A DNA stretch of 55,032 nucleotides from Candidatus Omnitrophota bacterium (lineage in GTDB: Bacteria; Ratteibacteria; UBA8468; B48-G9; DTJG01), in assembly GCA_023484085.1 (NCBI GenBank), contig JAMDAS010000019.1, positions 1-55,032 on the forward strand, given 5' to 3'. Shown here in pieces: positions 17,199-27,834 of this stretch. Position numbers and translations under genes: made by a program. The notes under the pieces were generated by a model. The model did no database searches and was not told the origin of the DNA. It saw only the letters and a program-made list of their open reading frames with translations. Every line of letters begins with the position of its first letter. Positions within the stretch are counted from its first letter, which is position 1.

Positions 17199-18277
17199 CT
17201 CCCGAAAAGAAGCCTGGCAGGACGTTGTTTTATCTCCCTGACAAACTCAAGAAGAGTATTATAAAGCTCCTTGTCATATACAAGCTTCCCTAATGTACCT
17301 TTTTCTTTGTTTATTGCTGATACTGTTTCATTTATATTATCACTTAAGGCACTTATTTTTTCTGATGTTCTGGTAAAATTTTTTGACGTTGTTTTTAAAC
17401 TTGTAATAAGAGTATCAAGATTATCTGACGTTTTGACAAAAGAATTTTTTATTTCCCGGATATGCGTGGAAGTCTTTGCCGCGGTAAGGGAAATGTTCTT
17501 TACGGCCGTATCCGCATCCTTTACGGCTGTATCCGCATCTTTGATTGTTTTATTTGTGTTTTCCAGTGTTTTATCCGTTTCCAATATGATATGATGTATG
17601 TCCTCCTGGTTTTGGTTTAAAATCTTTTGGAGCTCATCGGAGTTCCTCTTTAAAGAAATAGCTAAACTATTAAAAGAATTTAAAGTTTTTGCAGTTTTCC
17701 GGACAAAAAAATGTAGATCCGGCCCTATACTATAAATGCCTGATTTGAATTTTTTACTGCTTAACATGGTATTTGTTGAAGAGACAAGAGTATTAAAATT
17801 TTTAACCATGGTGATACCGGTATTTAAAATCTCCCCGACGGAAACAGGACTGACTCCTTTTACAGTTTCTCCAGGGTAAATCAAGGGTGTATCATTTAAT
17901 CCTGTAGGTATGATTTCAACGTATTTTTCCCCTATAAGCCCCGTGCTGTCTATCGTAAAAACACTATGATGCCCGAGTTTCAGATTAGTACTAAGGTTAA
18001 GGGTAACCCTGATTTCCGGTTTTTCCGTAGTTTCTATTTTACCATAATAGATACTTATGCCCTTAACATCACCTGTTTTGTATCCGCTGACCCTGACAGG
18101 GTCCCCATTCTTAAGCCCTGCTATGTTGGAAAACAGGACGTTAACCTGGTACCATCTTCCATGGAATATTTTACCCTGTGAAAATATAAAGAAAAAGAAA
18201 ATAAAAAGTCCGCAAAGAATAAATATACCTATCTTGAACTCTGGTGTTATTATCCTTTTTTTCATAATATCCTCCAT
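17195..18277 (-). CDS. MlaD/MCE-family lipid-transport substrate-binding protein
   Basis: N-terminal TM then VNVLFSNIAGLKNGDPVRVSGYKTGDVKGI MCE domain and long helical tail. Confidence 0.9.
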   Translation of the reverse strand: MEDIMKKRIITPEFKIGIFILCGLFIFFFFIFSQGKIFHGRWYQVNVLFSNIAGLKNGDPVRVSGYKTGDVKGISIYYGKIETTEKPEIRVTLNLSTNLKLGHHSVFTIDSTGLIGEKYVEIIPTGLNDTPLIYPGETVKGVSPVSVGEILNTGITMVKNFNTLVSSTNTMLSSKKFKSGIYSIGPDLHFFVRKTAKTLNSFNSLAISLKRNSDELQKILNQNQEDIHHIILETDKTLENTNKTIKDADTAVKDADTAVKNISLTAAKTSTHIREIKNSFVKTSDNLDTLITSLKTTSKNFTRTSEKISALSDNINETVSAINKEKGTLGKLVYDKELYNTLLEFVREIKQRPARLLFGR

Positions 18278-18285
18278 TGTATTCT

Positions 18286-20205
18286 TTAATCAAAAGACCA
18301 TTCTTCAACACAGGAATTATCTATTTCCTGGATAAAAATAGACTTTCTAAAACTTATATTTCTAAAAAAATCAGAAACATAATACGTAAGATATAAATCT
18401 TCTTTTGCCCTGGTTATCCCGACATAAAATATTCTTCTTTCTTCTTCAAGCTTTGTGATATCATTGGTGCTTTGATGATGAGGAAAATGGTTTGCACAAA
18501 CCCCGATAACAAAAACCACTTTCCATTCAAGTCCCTTGGCCTGGTGGATGGTTGAAAGAATTACGTTTTCATGATTGGAATGCAGCTCCCCCCTGAAATA
18601 CTCCTGAAGGGTGAGCTGGCTGAGGAACTCTTCAATGTCAGAATAAAATAAGGCTGTTTCTTTCAGACTTTCAATGTCATTCAGTCTTTCCTCGGCATCC
18701 GTAAAATTATTTAAGGCATGATGTTTATAATAAGAATCAAGAATTATGTCTATCCCTGAAGAAATTTTGTCGGTTTCCTTTATTTTTTTTATAGTGGTGA
18801 TTATATTTTCAAATGATTTTTTAGCCCTGTCAGATATATGAAGGGAATCCCTGGATATAGTAACATCGTCAATACTGGAAAAAGTTTTTATCTCATCCAT
18901 AATTTTTTCCTGGTATACCTTTCCAATGCCGCTTGCCAATTTTAAAATCCTCTGCCATGAAATTTCATCCCTGAAATTATGTATAATCTTAAAAAAAGCA
19001 ATAACGTCTTTTATGTGTGCCTGTTCAAAAAACCGGACACCACCGCGGATAAGGTATGGAACGTTCATCCTGTTCAGGTTTATTTCCAATTCTGCCGCCT
19101 GGTATCTTGAACGGAAAAGAACCCCGATTTCCGATGGCTTGATACCGCGGGCTATTAGTTCATTTATCCTTTGCGTTACAAAAACCCCTTCACTTTTCAT
19201 GTTTTTACATCTTATTATTACGGGTTTTACGCCGGAAGTTCTTACACTTTTTAATTCTTTTGGAAACTGGTATCTGTTATGTCCGATTTCATTGTTGGCA
19301 ATATGAAGAATTTCCGGGGTGCTCCTGTAATTTGTCCGCAGGTAAAAAACCTTTGCTCCGGGGAATACTTTTGGAAATTCAAGAATATTCTGTATTGTGG
19401 CTCCACGGAAACTATAAATGGATTGTGCATCATCCCCGACAACCATAATGTTTTTATGATTTCTTGCAAGCTGATATAGAATTAATGCCTGCAAACGATT
19501 TGTATCCTGGTACTCATCAACAAGGATATGCTCAAACCTGCTGGAGATGCTGCCGGCTGTTTCGGCACAGGAAAAAAGTTTCAGCCATAGGGAAAGAAGG
19601 TCATCGTAGTCAACAACACCAAGTTCTTTTTTCCGTTTTGAGTATTCATGATTTACAGATTCAATCCTTGAAATTGAACCGGAAAGCCATAAAAAGTTTT
19701 TTTCCATAGTATCCTTTATTAATTCATTGCAGCTTACGGAAAGGCTTATAATTGTTTTTATAATCTCCGGAGATATGTCCATGTTATTATATGCAGTACC
19801 CTTTAAAATGTCTTTTATAAGAGAGACAGAATCATCCCTGTCCAAAATCAGATAATTGGGCGTAAGGTTAATGGTATTTGCATATCTTCTCAAAAACAGG
19901 TTTCCTACGTGGTGGAACGTGCCGGCAATAAGGTTTTTGGGGAAAACCCCCAGAGAATCCTCAATCCTCTTAACCATTTCCATTGCTGCTTTGTTCGTAA
20001 AAGAAAGAAGACATATGGATGAAGGCTTTACTTCCTGTTTAAGAAGGTATATGGTTCTGTAAATAATTGTTCTTGTCTTGCCTGAGCCGGGACCGGCAAG
20101 AACAAGTGACGGACCTGAGGCTTCAAGAACGACCTTGAGCTGCTCTTCATTTAATTCTTTTTTAAAATCAAAATCCGCTGTTTCCCTGGTTTTTATTATT
20201 TCCAT
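18286..20205 (-). CDS. UvrD/Rep/PcrA-type superfamily 1 DNA helicase
   Basis: LNEEQLKVVLEASGPSLVLAGPGSGKTRTI, LVDEYQDTN, VVGDDAQSIYSFRGA, TIHQAKGLEWKVVFVIG, ERRIFYVGITRAKEDLYLTY. Confidence 0.95.
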   Translation of the reverse strand: MEIIKTRETADFDFKKELNEEQLKVVLEASGPSLVLAGPGSGKTRTIIYRTIYLLKQEVKPSSICLLSFTNKAAMEMVKRIEDSLGVFPKNLIAGTFHHVGNLFLRRYANTINLTPNYLILDRDDSVSLIKDILKGTAYNNMDISPEIIKTIISLSVSCNELIKDTMEKNFLWLSGSISRIESVNHEYSKRKKELGVVDYDDLLSLWLKLFSCAETAGSISSRFEHILVDEYQDTNRLQALILYQLARNHKNIMVVGDDAQSIYSFRGATIQNILEFPKVFPGAKVFYLRTNYRSTPEILHIANNEIGHNRYQFPKELKSVRTSGVKPVIIRCKNMKSEGVFVTQRINELIARGIKPSEIGVLFRSRYQAAELEINLNRMNVPYLIRGGVRFFEQAHIKDVIAFFKIIHNFRDEISWQRILKLASGIGKVYQEKIMDEIKTFSSIDDVTISRDSLHISDRAKKSFENIITTIKKIKETDKISSGIDIILDSYYKHHALNNFTDAEERLNDIESLKETALFYSDIEEFLSQLTLQEYFRGELHSNHENVILSTIHQAKGLEWKVVFVIGVCANHFPHHQSTNDITKLEEERRIFYVGITRAKEDLYLTYYVSDFFRNISFRKSIFIQEIDNSCVEEWSFD

Positions 20206-20219
20206 ATTATTTTTCCAAA

Positions 20220-21146
20220 TCAGCCATTAAACTGTCCAACTGTCAGATACAGGACTGCCATTCTAACGGCTATACCGTTTGTTACCTGTTTCAGGATAAG
20301 GGAGTTTTCTTTTTCTGCCACGTCACTTTTTATTTCAATTCCCCTGTTCATCGGGCCGGGATGCATAATAACAAATTTTGAACGTATAAGACCACGCCTT
20401 TGCACGTTAAATTCATAAAGTGATGAATATTCTTCCATTGAAGGGAAAAAATTCTCCTGCTGTCTTTCTTTTTGCACGCGAAGAAGATAAACAGCGTCAA
20501 CGTTTTTAATGGCGTCCTCAACCCTGTAAAATATTGATGGACATACTTTATCTATTCCAGGCGGAATAAAAGTGGCGGGAGCACATAATCTGACATTGGC
20601 GCCAAGTTTTGTAAGCCCCCATATGTTTGACCGTGCAACCCTGCTATGAAAAATGTCTCCTATTATTGCCACCTTTAGTCCACTGATTTCACCAAAATGT
20701 TCCTTAAGCGTGAAAATGTCCAATAAAGCCTGCGTGGGATGTTCATGACATCCATCACCTGCATTTATAACAGCAGACTGAACCTCTTTACTGATAATTT
20801 CCGCCGCACCGCTTATTTTATGCCGGACTATAAAACAGTCAACCTTCATGGCTTCTATGTTTTTTACGGTATCAACAATTGTTTCACCTTTTGAGATACT
20901 TGAAGTTATTACCTCAAAATTAAGTACGTCTGCAGAAAGTCTTTTTGCTGCAAGCTCAAAAGAGGTTTTTGTCCTGGTACTTGGTTCAAAAAAAAGATTT
21001 ACAATTGTTTTTCCTCTTAGAGCCGGGACCTTTTTTACGGGTCTTAAACTTATCTCTTTAAAAGAGTAAGCCGTTTGAAGTATATAATTTATCTCTTCGC
21101 TTGTAAGCTCTTCAATCGTAAGGAGGGCTTTTTTATTCCATTTCAT
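20220..21146 (-). CDS. pyrB: Aspartate carbamoyltransferase catalytic subunit
   Basis: FFEPSTRTKTSFELAAKRL, NAGDGCHEHPTQALLDIFT, IGDIFHSRVARSN, MHPGPMNRGIEI. Confidence 0.97.
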   Translation of the reverse strand: MKWNKKALLTIEELTSEEINYILQTAYSFKEISLRPVKKVPALRGKTIVNLFFEPSTRTKTSFELAAKRLSADVLNFEVITSSISKGETIVDTVKNIEAMKVDCFIVRHKISGAAEIISKEVQSAVINAGDGCHEHPTQALLDIFTLKEHFGEISGLKVAIIGDIFHSRVARSNIWGLTKLGANVRLCAPATFIPPGIDKVCPSIFYRVEDAIKNVDAVYLLRVQKERQQENFFPSMEEYSSLYEFNVQRRGLIRSKFVIMHPGPMNRGIEIKSDVAEKENSLILKQVTNGIAVRMAVLYLTVGQFNG

Positions 21147-21672
21147 TTTTTATCCCCACGGCAACAACCTCTTCTGAACTATCAACCTCCCTGACCCTTA
21201 CCTCCACCATCTGGTTTTTATCAACGACTGTTTTCAGCCCTACAAAATCAGGTTGTATTGGCATCTCCCTGTTGTTCCTGTCAATCAAAACAAGAAGCTT
21301 TACTGCTCTGGGTCTTCCAAAATCCACTAATTCATCAAGTGCCGCCCTGATAGTTCTTCCTGTGTATAAAACATCATCAACCAACAGGATTTTTTTATCC
21401 TCCAGGTCAAACATGATTTTTGTTCCTGAAACTATAGGATTATGCCCGACTCTGCTAAAATCATCCCTGTAAAGCGTAATGTCAAGAAAACCAAGGGGTA
21501 TATTACTTAATCCCTCTTTCTCAAGTATGTTTTTTAATCTTTCAGCCAATACACCGCCTCTTCTCTGGATGCCAATAATTATAAAATCGTCTTTTAATTC
21601 ATTTCTGACTTTTATGGCAAGATTTTCAAGTAATCTCTTCATTGATAGAGAGCTTAAAATTTTTTCCTCCAT
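21133..21672 (-). CDS. pyrR: PyrR bifunctional regulator / uracil phosphoribosyltransferase
   Basis: IGIQRRGGVLAERL, LDITLYRDDFS, ILLVDDVLYTGRTIRAALDEL, VGLKTVVDKNQMVEVRVREVD. Confidence 0.96.
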   Translation of the reverse strand: MEEKILSSLSMKRLLENLAIKVRNELKDDFIIIGIQRRGGVLAERLKNILEKEGLSNIPLGFLDITLYRDDFSRVGHNPIVSGTKIMFDLEDKKILLVDDVLYTGRTIRAALDELVDFGRPRAVKLLVLIDRNNREMPIQPDFVGLKTVVDKNQMVEVRVREVDSSEEVVAVGIKNEME

Positions 21673-21768
21673 AAAACAATTATACCTTTAATTGAGATAA
21701 AATAAAAGGCTAATATTTGCATTATGATATACTGTTATATAACGTTGTGATGAAACATTTATCAAAAA

Positions 21769-22890
21769 ATGGAGGAGAAAATGGAAAGAATGTTAAAAAA
21801 ACCCGAGCCTGACATAAATGAATTTAAAAATATTATCCTGGGGAAAAAAACGTCCTCTAAGGTACACTTTGGAGAATTACATTTTGACAGGGAAGTAATA
21901 GAATATATTACAAAAAATACACTTGGCAGGGAATGGGTTGAACCTGTGCCAGATGATATAAAAAGCCGGGAAACGTATCTCAGGAATTTTATTGAGTGCT
22001 GGTATAGACTCGGTTTTGATTTCGTTAGACAAAGTAGTGATTTCAGGTTTGGAGCAAACCTGCATTTTGCAGCAAAAACAAGAAGCGGGAAAAATACTGC
22101 GGATCTTTCAACAAAAGAAAGACAATGGGTGGAAGAAGGCAGAGGGGTCATATCCAGCTGGGAGGATTTTGAAAAATATTCATGGCCGTCTGCGGATAAG
22201 TTGGACCTGTGGTCATTTGAATTCGTTTCAAAAAATCTTCCTCCTGGTATGGGGATGTTTGGATGTATCAGCCAGGGAATTCTTGAAATAGTTTTAAATA
22301 CCTTATTGGGATTTGAAAATTTTTCCTTTCTTCTTTATGATAACCCGGATATTATTAAATCCATATTTAACAGGGTTGGAGAAATCATCTACAGGGGCTA
22401 TGAAAAACTTATAGGTCTTGATAAATTAACCGGATTTTTCCAGGGGGATGATTTTGGATTTAAAACGTCTACTCTTGTGCCTCCAAAGATTCTGGAGAAT
22501 TATGTCCTGCCATGGCATAAAAAGATTGCAGAGTTGGCACATAAAAACGGGCTTATCTACGTTTTTCATTCATGTGGATATCTTGAACCGGTGATGGAAT
22601 CTCTTATTGAAGACGTAAAAATAGACGTAAAACATTCTTTTGAAGATGCCATTATGCCTGTAAGTGAATTTAAAGAAAAATACGGGAAAAGGATTGGCGT
22701 TATGGGTGGAATAGACGTGGACAAAATATGCAGACTTGAAGAAACAGAATTAAGGAAATACGTAAGAAATACCCTTGATAGATGTATGCCTGGTGGCGGA
22801 TACGTTCTCGGTTCCGGTAATTCAGTAACAAACTACATGTCAATGTCAAATTATTTTGCTGTTCTTGACGAAGGGATGCGATGGAAGTAA
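21769..22890 (+). CDS. Uroporphyrinogen decarboxylase (URO-D) family / MtaA-like protein
   Basis: FFQGDDFGFKTSTLVPPKILENYVLPWHKKIAELAHKNGLIYVFHSCGY, KYGKRIGVMGGIDVD, GGGYVLGSGNSV. Confidence 0.8.
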   Translation: MEEKMERMLKKPEPDINEFKNIILGKKTSSKVHFGELHFDREVIEYITKNTLGREWVEPVPDDIKSRETYLRNFIECWYRLGFDFVRQSSDFRFGANLHFAAKTRSGKNTADLSTKERQWVEEGRGVISSWEDFEKYSWPSADKLDLWSFEFVSKNLPPGMGMFGCISQGILEIVLNTLLGFENFSFLLYDNPDIIKSIFNRVGEIIYRGYEKLIGLDKLTGFFQGDDFGFKTSTLVPPKILENYVLPWHKKIAELAHKNGLIYVFHSCGYLEPVMESLIEDVKIDVKHSFEDAIMPVSEFKEKYGKRIGVMGGIDVDKICRLEETELRKYVRNTLDRCMPGGGYVLGSGNSVTNYMSMSNYFAVLDEGMRWK

Positions 22891-24212
22891 GTGTCAGAAA
22901 AAAATCAATAACAAATTTTCTTATTGGGCAGGGGTTTAACCAGGCGTACACCAATGTTGTTTTTGGTGGTGTCCTCACCCTTTTTCTTTTAAAAATAGGG
23001 GCAAGAGAGATTATGCTTGGTTTTCTTGCCATACTGGGTCCCATTATTGGTGTTCTTTCTATTTTTTCTATTTCTTTTGTTCAGAAAAAATATGAAAGAT
23101 ATATAAACTCCTCTGCTATTATTATGGCAATTCTTGGTTTTTTACTGCTTCCTGTCTTTTTTTTAGCGGGTAAAATCAGTTATGGTTTTCTGATTATTTA
23201 TTATCTTATATTTCTTGTTATTTATCTTATATCAAACCAGATTTTTTCAATTGCATTTATGCCGACAGTTACAAACCTTGTACCTGAAAATGAAAGAGGG
23301 GTTTTCTTTGGCAGGCTCAGGTTTTTTATTATGTTTCTCTCTCTTATGCTTTTTTACTTTGTATCAAAAATGCTTGGTAAATCTCCGCAATATATTGAAT
23401 TTTTCTGGATTTTTTTAATCCTCGCTGTACTTCAGGCAGTAGCTCCGGCGTATTTTTCAAAGGTTATATATAGTCCCAGGCCCCCGGAGGAAACTGATAA
23501 GGTTAACATTTTAGAAGGATTAAAAATTATATTCAGGGAAAAAAATCTCAAGAGATTTTTTTCCCTGCTTTTTATAAATACTTTTCTTACCGGTCTTGTC
23601 GGTCCGTTTCTCATACCGTTTTTAAAACTCCGTCTTGGTTTATCGGATTCTTTTTGTATTCTCCTGCAAACTATTACAATACTCGGTTATGCATTATCTG
23701 TCTATGCCTGGGGGGAAATAAATGATAAAAGGGGCAGCAGATTTGTTCTTTTTTCCTCACTTCTTTATGCTCCTGTTTTCTGGTTTATTCTTGCAAACCT
23801 GGATTTTTTTCCTGGTCAGTATATATCCAGGATTTTAATTGTTTTGTATTTCTTTTCCGGTATTTCAAATGCTGGATTTTTGATGGCAGTAACAACAAGA
23901 AGAATGACATTGGCTCCTCCTTCAGAAAAGATTTCTTTTTATTCAAACCTTATGATTTTTGGTGAGCAGTTTCCTATGATTATTTCCTCTCCTTTAGCTG
24001 GTTTTATACTTCAAAGGAACAAAAATTTTACTATTGGCCAGTATACCATATATCCTCTTTTGTTTATCTTTACTGGATTTGCAGGTATGTATCTTTTATT
24101 TAAGGTTTTGAAAATGGAAGCATTGGAAGAAAAACCCTTGAAAGAAATATTTACCGAGGTTATATCCCAGAATCTTTTAAAATTTAAGGATATTATTACC
24201 TCTCCGCCATAA
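22881..24212 (+). CDS. MFS transporter
   Basis: About 12 hydrophobic segments; start overlaps the URO-D-family gene by 10 bp. Confidence 0.85.
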   Translation: MEVSVRKKSITNFLIGQGFNQAYTNVVFGGVLTLFLLKIGAREIMLGFLAILGPIIGVLSIFSISFVQKKYERYINSSAIIMAILGFLLLPVFFLAGKISYGFLIIYYLIFLVIYLISNQIFSIAFMPTVTNLVPENERGVFFGRLRFFIMFLSLMLFYFVSKMLGKSPQYIEFFWIFLILAVLQAVAPAYFSKVIYSPRPPEETDKVNILEGLKIIFREKNLKRFFSLLFINTFLTGLVGPFLIPFLKLRLGLSDSFCILLQTITILGYALSVYAWGEINDKRGSRFVLFSSLLYAPVFWFILANLDFFPGQYISRILIVLYFFSGISNAGFLMAVTTRRMTLAPPSEKISFYSNLMIFGEQFPMIISSPLAGFILQRNKNFTIGQYTIYPLLFIFTGFAGMYLLFKVLKMEALEEKPLKEIFTEVISQNLLKFKDIITSPP

Positions 24213-24228
24213 ACGTGAACTACCGGAG

Positions 24229-25380
24229 TTAAAACCAATGCCATAACCACCATTTTTCAAAAAGAATCTTCGTCCAGTGCCAGATTTTGCCTGGTTTATG
24301 CATTTTCATTGCGGGTGAAGCGGAAGTGTAAAAGTTTCCACCGGCAAAACCTGCTTTTTCTTCGCCAATTTCAAGAAAACAATAGCCCTTTCCACTAAAT
24401 TGTTTTTTTAAGCCCCTGCCTTCAATTTCAGAGGCAATATTGTTTGCCACGACCTCTGCCTGGTAATGGGCAAACACCCCTGCTTTGGGAAGATTTTTTC
24501 CATTTGGTAATTTAATTGTTGTGACATCACCGATAGCATATATTTTCTCATATTTTGTCTGCAATGTTTTTGGGTCTGCGGGTATCCAGCCTGTCGGGTC
24601 TGTTAAACCTGCATCTTTCACTACCTCTGGCGCCTGATGGGGTGGAACAATAAGCAATAGATTAAACTTTTCAGTCCTGTCTGTAAACTTTATTTCATCT
24701 GTTTTCCCATCAATGGATAACAACTTTAAATCATGATTAAATTTAATTCCCTTTTGTTCAAGCATTTGCTTTATTGTGTTACCTATTATTGGTCCTGCAG
24801 TGGGCATTGGTAAACTTTCAGGAGTAAATATCTGTATATCAATCCTGTCTCTTAATCCCTTTTTCCTGAATAGATAATCCAGAAGAAATCCTGTTTCATA
24901 TGGTGCCGCAGGGCATTTAAATGGTGAGGAAGAAATTAAAATAGCAATTCTGCCTTCTGAAAATTGATTTATTTTCTTTTGGGCAAGCATAGCACCTTCA
25001 AGACAATAAAAATTATAAATGGTATCTGTTTTAGGGATTTTTGATGTATTAAGCTGGGCGCCCAAACTTATAATCAGGTAATCATAATTTAATTTTCTGT
25101 TACCCGCATATACTGACATATCTATAAAATCAATTTTTTCAACTTCACCGTAAATAAATTCTATCCCTTTTTTATTTAGAATATTTAGCGGCCGTTCTAT
25201 TTGTTCCTGCTTTCTCCAGTCAAAAAGCAACCAAAGCAGTGAAGGGTAAAATAAATGGTTCTCTTTTTTATCAACAAGTAATACCCGATGTCCCTCATGT
25301 AAATATTTTCTGATTTTATTAGCACAAATCAATCCTCCACTGCCGCCACCAAGAATAATAACAGTTTTTTCTTTATCCAT
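24229..25380 (-). CDS. NAD(P)/FAD-dependent oxidoreductase, sulfide:quinone oxidoreductase-like
   Basis: ILGGGSGGLICANKIRK, FKCPAAPYETGFLLDY, YAIGDVTTIKLPNGKNLPKAGVFAHYQAEVVANNI. Confidence 0.85.
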   Translation of the reverse strand: MDKEKTVIILGGGSGGLICANKIRKYLHEGHRVLLVDKKENHLFYPSLLWLLFDWRKQEQIERPLNILNKKGIEFIYGEVEKIDFIDMSVYAGNRKLNYDYLIISLGAQLNTSKIPKTDTIYNFYCLEGAMLAQKKINQFSEGRIAILISSSPFKCPAAPYETGFLLDYLFRKKGLRDRIDIQIFTPESLPMPTAGPIIGNTIKQMLEQKGIKFNHDLKLLSIDGKTDEIKFTDRTEKFNLLLIVPPHQAPEVVKDAGLTDPTGWIPADPKTLQTKYEKIYAIGDVTTIKLPNGKNLPKAGVFAHYQAEVVANNIASEIEGRGLKKQFSGKGYCFLEIGEEKAGFAGGNFYTSASPAMKMHKPGKIWHWTKILFEKWWLWHWF

Positions 25381-25498
25381 ATAAAAATATTATCCTATTA
25401 TCAATTTATAACTTTTCAATATTAAGTAATAATAACATAATATTCAAATTTTAACAATTTATCAGTATATGTTAATATATTAATTAAAGAATATAAAA

Positions 25499-25852
25499 AT
25501 GAGGATAAAATCAGGAAATCTGAACCTAAAAATGGATAATAGAAAACTTTATGAACTGCATGCACAATTATGTGAAGCATTTACTTCACCTAAACGGCTT
25601 GAAATATTAAATCTTCTTCAGGATAAAGAACTTTCTGTTATGGAATTCATAAAACTGACAGGCATGCGTCAATCCAATATTTCACAGCATCTCAGCATTT
25701 TGAGAGAAAAAGGCATTGTCAAAACAAGAAGAGAAGGCACAGCCGTTTATTATTCTCTTTCCAACCCTAAGATAATTAAGGCATTTAATATTATGAAAGA
25801 GATTTTAAAAGAAAGTATAGAAGAAAAAGATAAAATAACTTCTAAATGGTAA
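25499..25852 (+). CDS. ArsR/SmtB-family transcriptional regulator
   Basis: ALCEAFTSPKRLEILNLL-type wHTH, MRQSNISQHLSILREKGIVKTRREGTAVYYSLSNPKI. Confidence 0.9.
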   Translation: MRIKSGNLNLKMDNRKLYELHAQLCEAFTSPKRLEILNLLQDKELSVMEFIKLTGMRQSNISQHLSILREKGIVKTRREGTAVYYSLSNPKIIKAFNIMKEILKESIEEKDKITSKW

Positions 25853-25934
25853 ACAGCCGTCAAGTAAAAAAAATTTGAAACAGGAAAAACAAATGAATTT
25901 CCCCAAAATACCGGCTTTGGTATATAATCTGTAA

Positions 25935-27821
25935 ATGTGCGGAATATGCGGATTTGCAGGTATTAAAACAGAATATCTCACCAAAAAAAGTCTTGAGGAT
26001 ATGCTTGAAGAGATTAATCATAGAGGACCTGATGAGAAGGGTACATATTTTAAAAATGATGCAGCCTTTGGGTCCCAAAGATTGGCAATAATTGATTTAT
26101 TGAGGGGAATACAACCTATCCATAACGAAAATCAGAATATATGGGTGGTTTTTAACGGGGAAATATATAATTTTGAAATCCTGAAGAAAGACCTGCTGAA
26201 AAAGGGCCACACGTTTTATACAGCAGGTGATACTGAGGTAATTGTCCACCTGTATGAGGAATATGGTGAAAATTTTGCTTCATACCTGTCAGGAATGTTT
26301 GGACTTGCTATCTGGGATGAAAGGACAAAAAAGCTGATTTTGGCAAGGGACCCGTTAGGAGTAAAACCTCTATATTACACCTTAAAAGACAGGACAATTA
26401 TATTTGCTTCAGAAATAAAATCATTACTAAAAAACAGGCTTGTTGAAGTTAGCCTCAACTACAGAAAACTGTGGGATTTTTTGTCCTTTCGTTATATACC
26501 CGGGGAACAAACGCTTTTTAGTGATATATATAAGCTGATGCCGGGCAATATATTGATATTTTCAGACTACAGGATAAAAATAAAACGTTTCTGGGAAATT
26601 CCATACCAGGAAACCTATACACGACAAACAGAAGAGTTTTATGCAGATAATCTCTATGCAATGATTTCTGATTCTATCAGGGGTATGCTGAAAAGTGATG
26701 TACCTGTAGGAATATTTTTAAGCGGAGGACTTGATTCCAGCATCATCCTTTCCGAGGCAGCAAAACTAAATAGCAAAATGCAGACTTTCTCAGTAGCCTT
26801 TGAAAAACCGCAAAAGGCTGTTGACAGGAGAGAATACAATGAATTAGAGAATGCAGGAAAAGTAGCCCGTTATTATAATACAGAGCATTATGAATATATT
26901 ATCAAGCCGGCAGAGGTTATCAAGGATATTTATAAGATTATATGGCATTTGGAAGAACCATTATCTGACCCAACAGCCATTCCTTTGTATTATCTGTCAA
27001 ATCTTACCAGACAGAAGGGAATTAAGGCTGTTTTATCAGGTGAAGGGGCAGATGAAGTTTTTGCCGGCTATACAATTTATCAGGAACCAAAAGCAGTTGA
27101 CAGATATAAAAGATTGCCTGAATTGTTAAGAAAAAGGCTCATAGAACCTCTTGTTCTTTCTTCACCTATGGCTTATGGCAAGGATTTTATAAGAAGGACA
27201 AAAACACCTTTATCAGAAAGATATAAGGGCGTAGGAATGACTTTCCGTGAAAACGAGATTCATTCTTTGTTAAATAAGGACCTGCTTGCAAAGATTTCAC
27301 CGGAAGAAATTGACCCGTATGTTGTTTATGTTTTAAAAATGACTGAACAAAAAGACGGTGTTACCAAAATGTTATATTTTGACCAGAAACTCTGGCTGCC
27401 GGAAGATGTGCTTACAAAAGCTGACAAGATATCCATGGCTCATTCATTAGAAATGAGGGTTCCTTTTCTTGACCGGAAATTAGTGGAATTTGCGGCAGGT
27501 ATACCCTCGGATTTAAAGTATAAGGGTAATTGTGAGAAATATATCCTGAGAAAAGCTTTTCAACGTACGCTCCCGGATTTTATATATAAAAGACCAAAGA
27601 ACCAGTTTCCGGTTCCTATTTCTGTTCTGATAGAAGGAGAATATAAGGATTTTGTAAAAGATGTTTTATTATCACAGAAAGCAGTAAACAGAAATTATTT
27701 TAACAAATCATACATAAACGAACTTCTTGGACGTCCCCATAAGAAAAGTTTATTTAACAGACAGATCTGGATGCTTTTAATTTTTGAACTATGGCACAGA
27801 ATGTACTTAGATAAAAATTAA
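25935..27821 (+). CDS. asnB: Asparagine synthase (glutamine-hydrolysing)
   Basis: MCGICGFAG N-terminal Cys, GTYFKNDAAFGSQRLAIIDL, VPVGIFLSGGLDSS, SGEGADEVFAGY. Confidence 0.96.
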   Translation: MCGICGFAGIKTEYLTKKSLEDMLEEINHRGPDEKGTYFKNDAAFGSQRLAIIDLLRGIQPIHNENQNIWVVFNGEIYNFEILKKDLLKKGHTFYTAGDTEVIVHLYEEYGENFASYLSGMFGLAIWDERTKKLILARDPLGVKPLYYTLKDRTIIFASEIKSLLKNRLVEVSLNYRKLWDFLSFRYIPGEQTLFSDIYKLMPGNILIFSDYRIKIKRFWEIPYQETYTRQTEEFYADNLYAMISDSIRGMLKSDVPVGIFLSGGLDSSIILSEAAKLNSKMQTFSVAFEKPQKAVDRREYNELENAGKVARYYNTEHYEYIIKPAEVIKDIYKIIWHLEEPLSDPTAIPLYYLSNLTRQKGIKAVLSGEGADEVFAGYTIYQEPKAVDRYKRLPELLRKRLIEPLVLSSPMAYGKDFIRRTKTPLSERYKGVGMTFRENEIHSLLNKDLLAKISPEEIDPYVVYVLKMTEQKDGVTKMLYFDQKLWLPEDVLTKADKISMAHSLEMRVPFLDRKLVEFAAGIPSDLKYKGNCEKYILRKAFQRTLPDFIYKRPKNQFPVPISVLIEGEYKDFVKDVLLSQKAVNRNYFNKSYINELLGRPHKKSLFNRQIWMLLIFELWHRMYLDKN

Positions 27822-27834
27822 TCCAATGCTACAC

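Noticed and set aside
17498-17539. Two tandem 21-bp units (CTTTACGGcCGTATCCGCATC)
   Set aside because: In-frame duplication encoding KDADTAV within the helical tail of the MCE protein; common low-complexity expansion.
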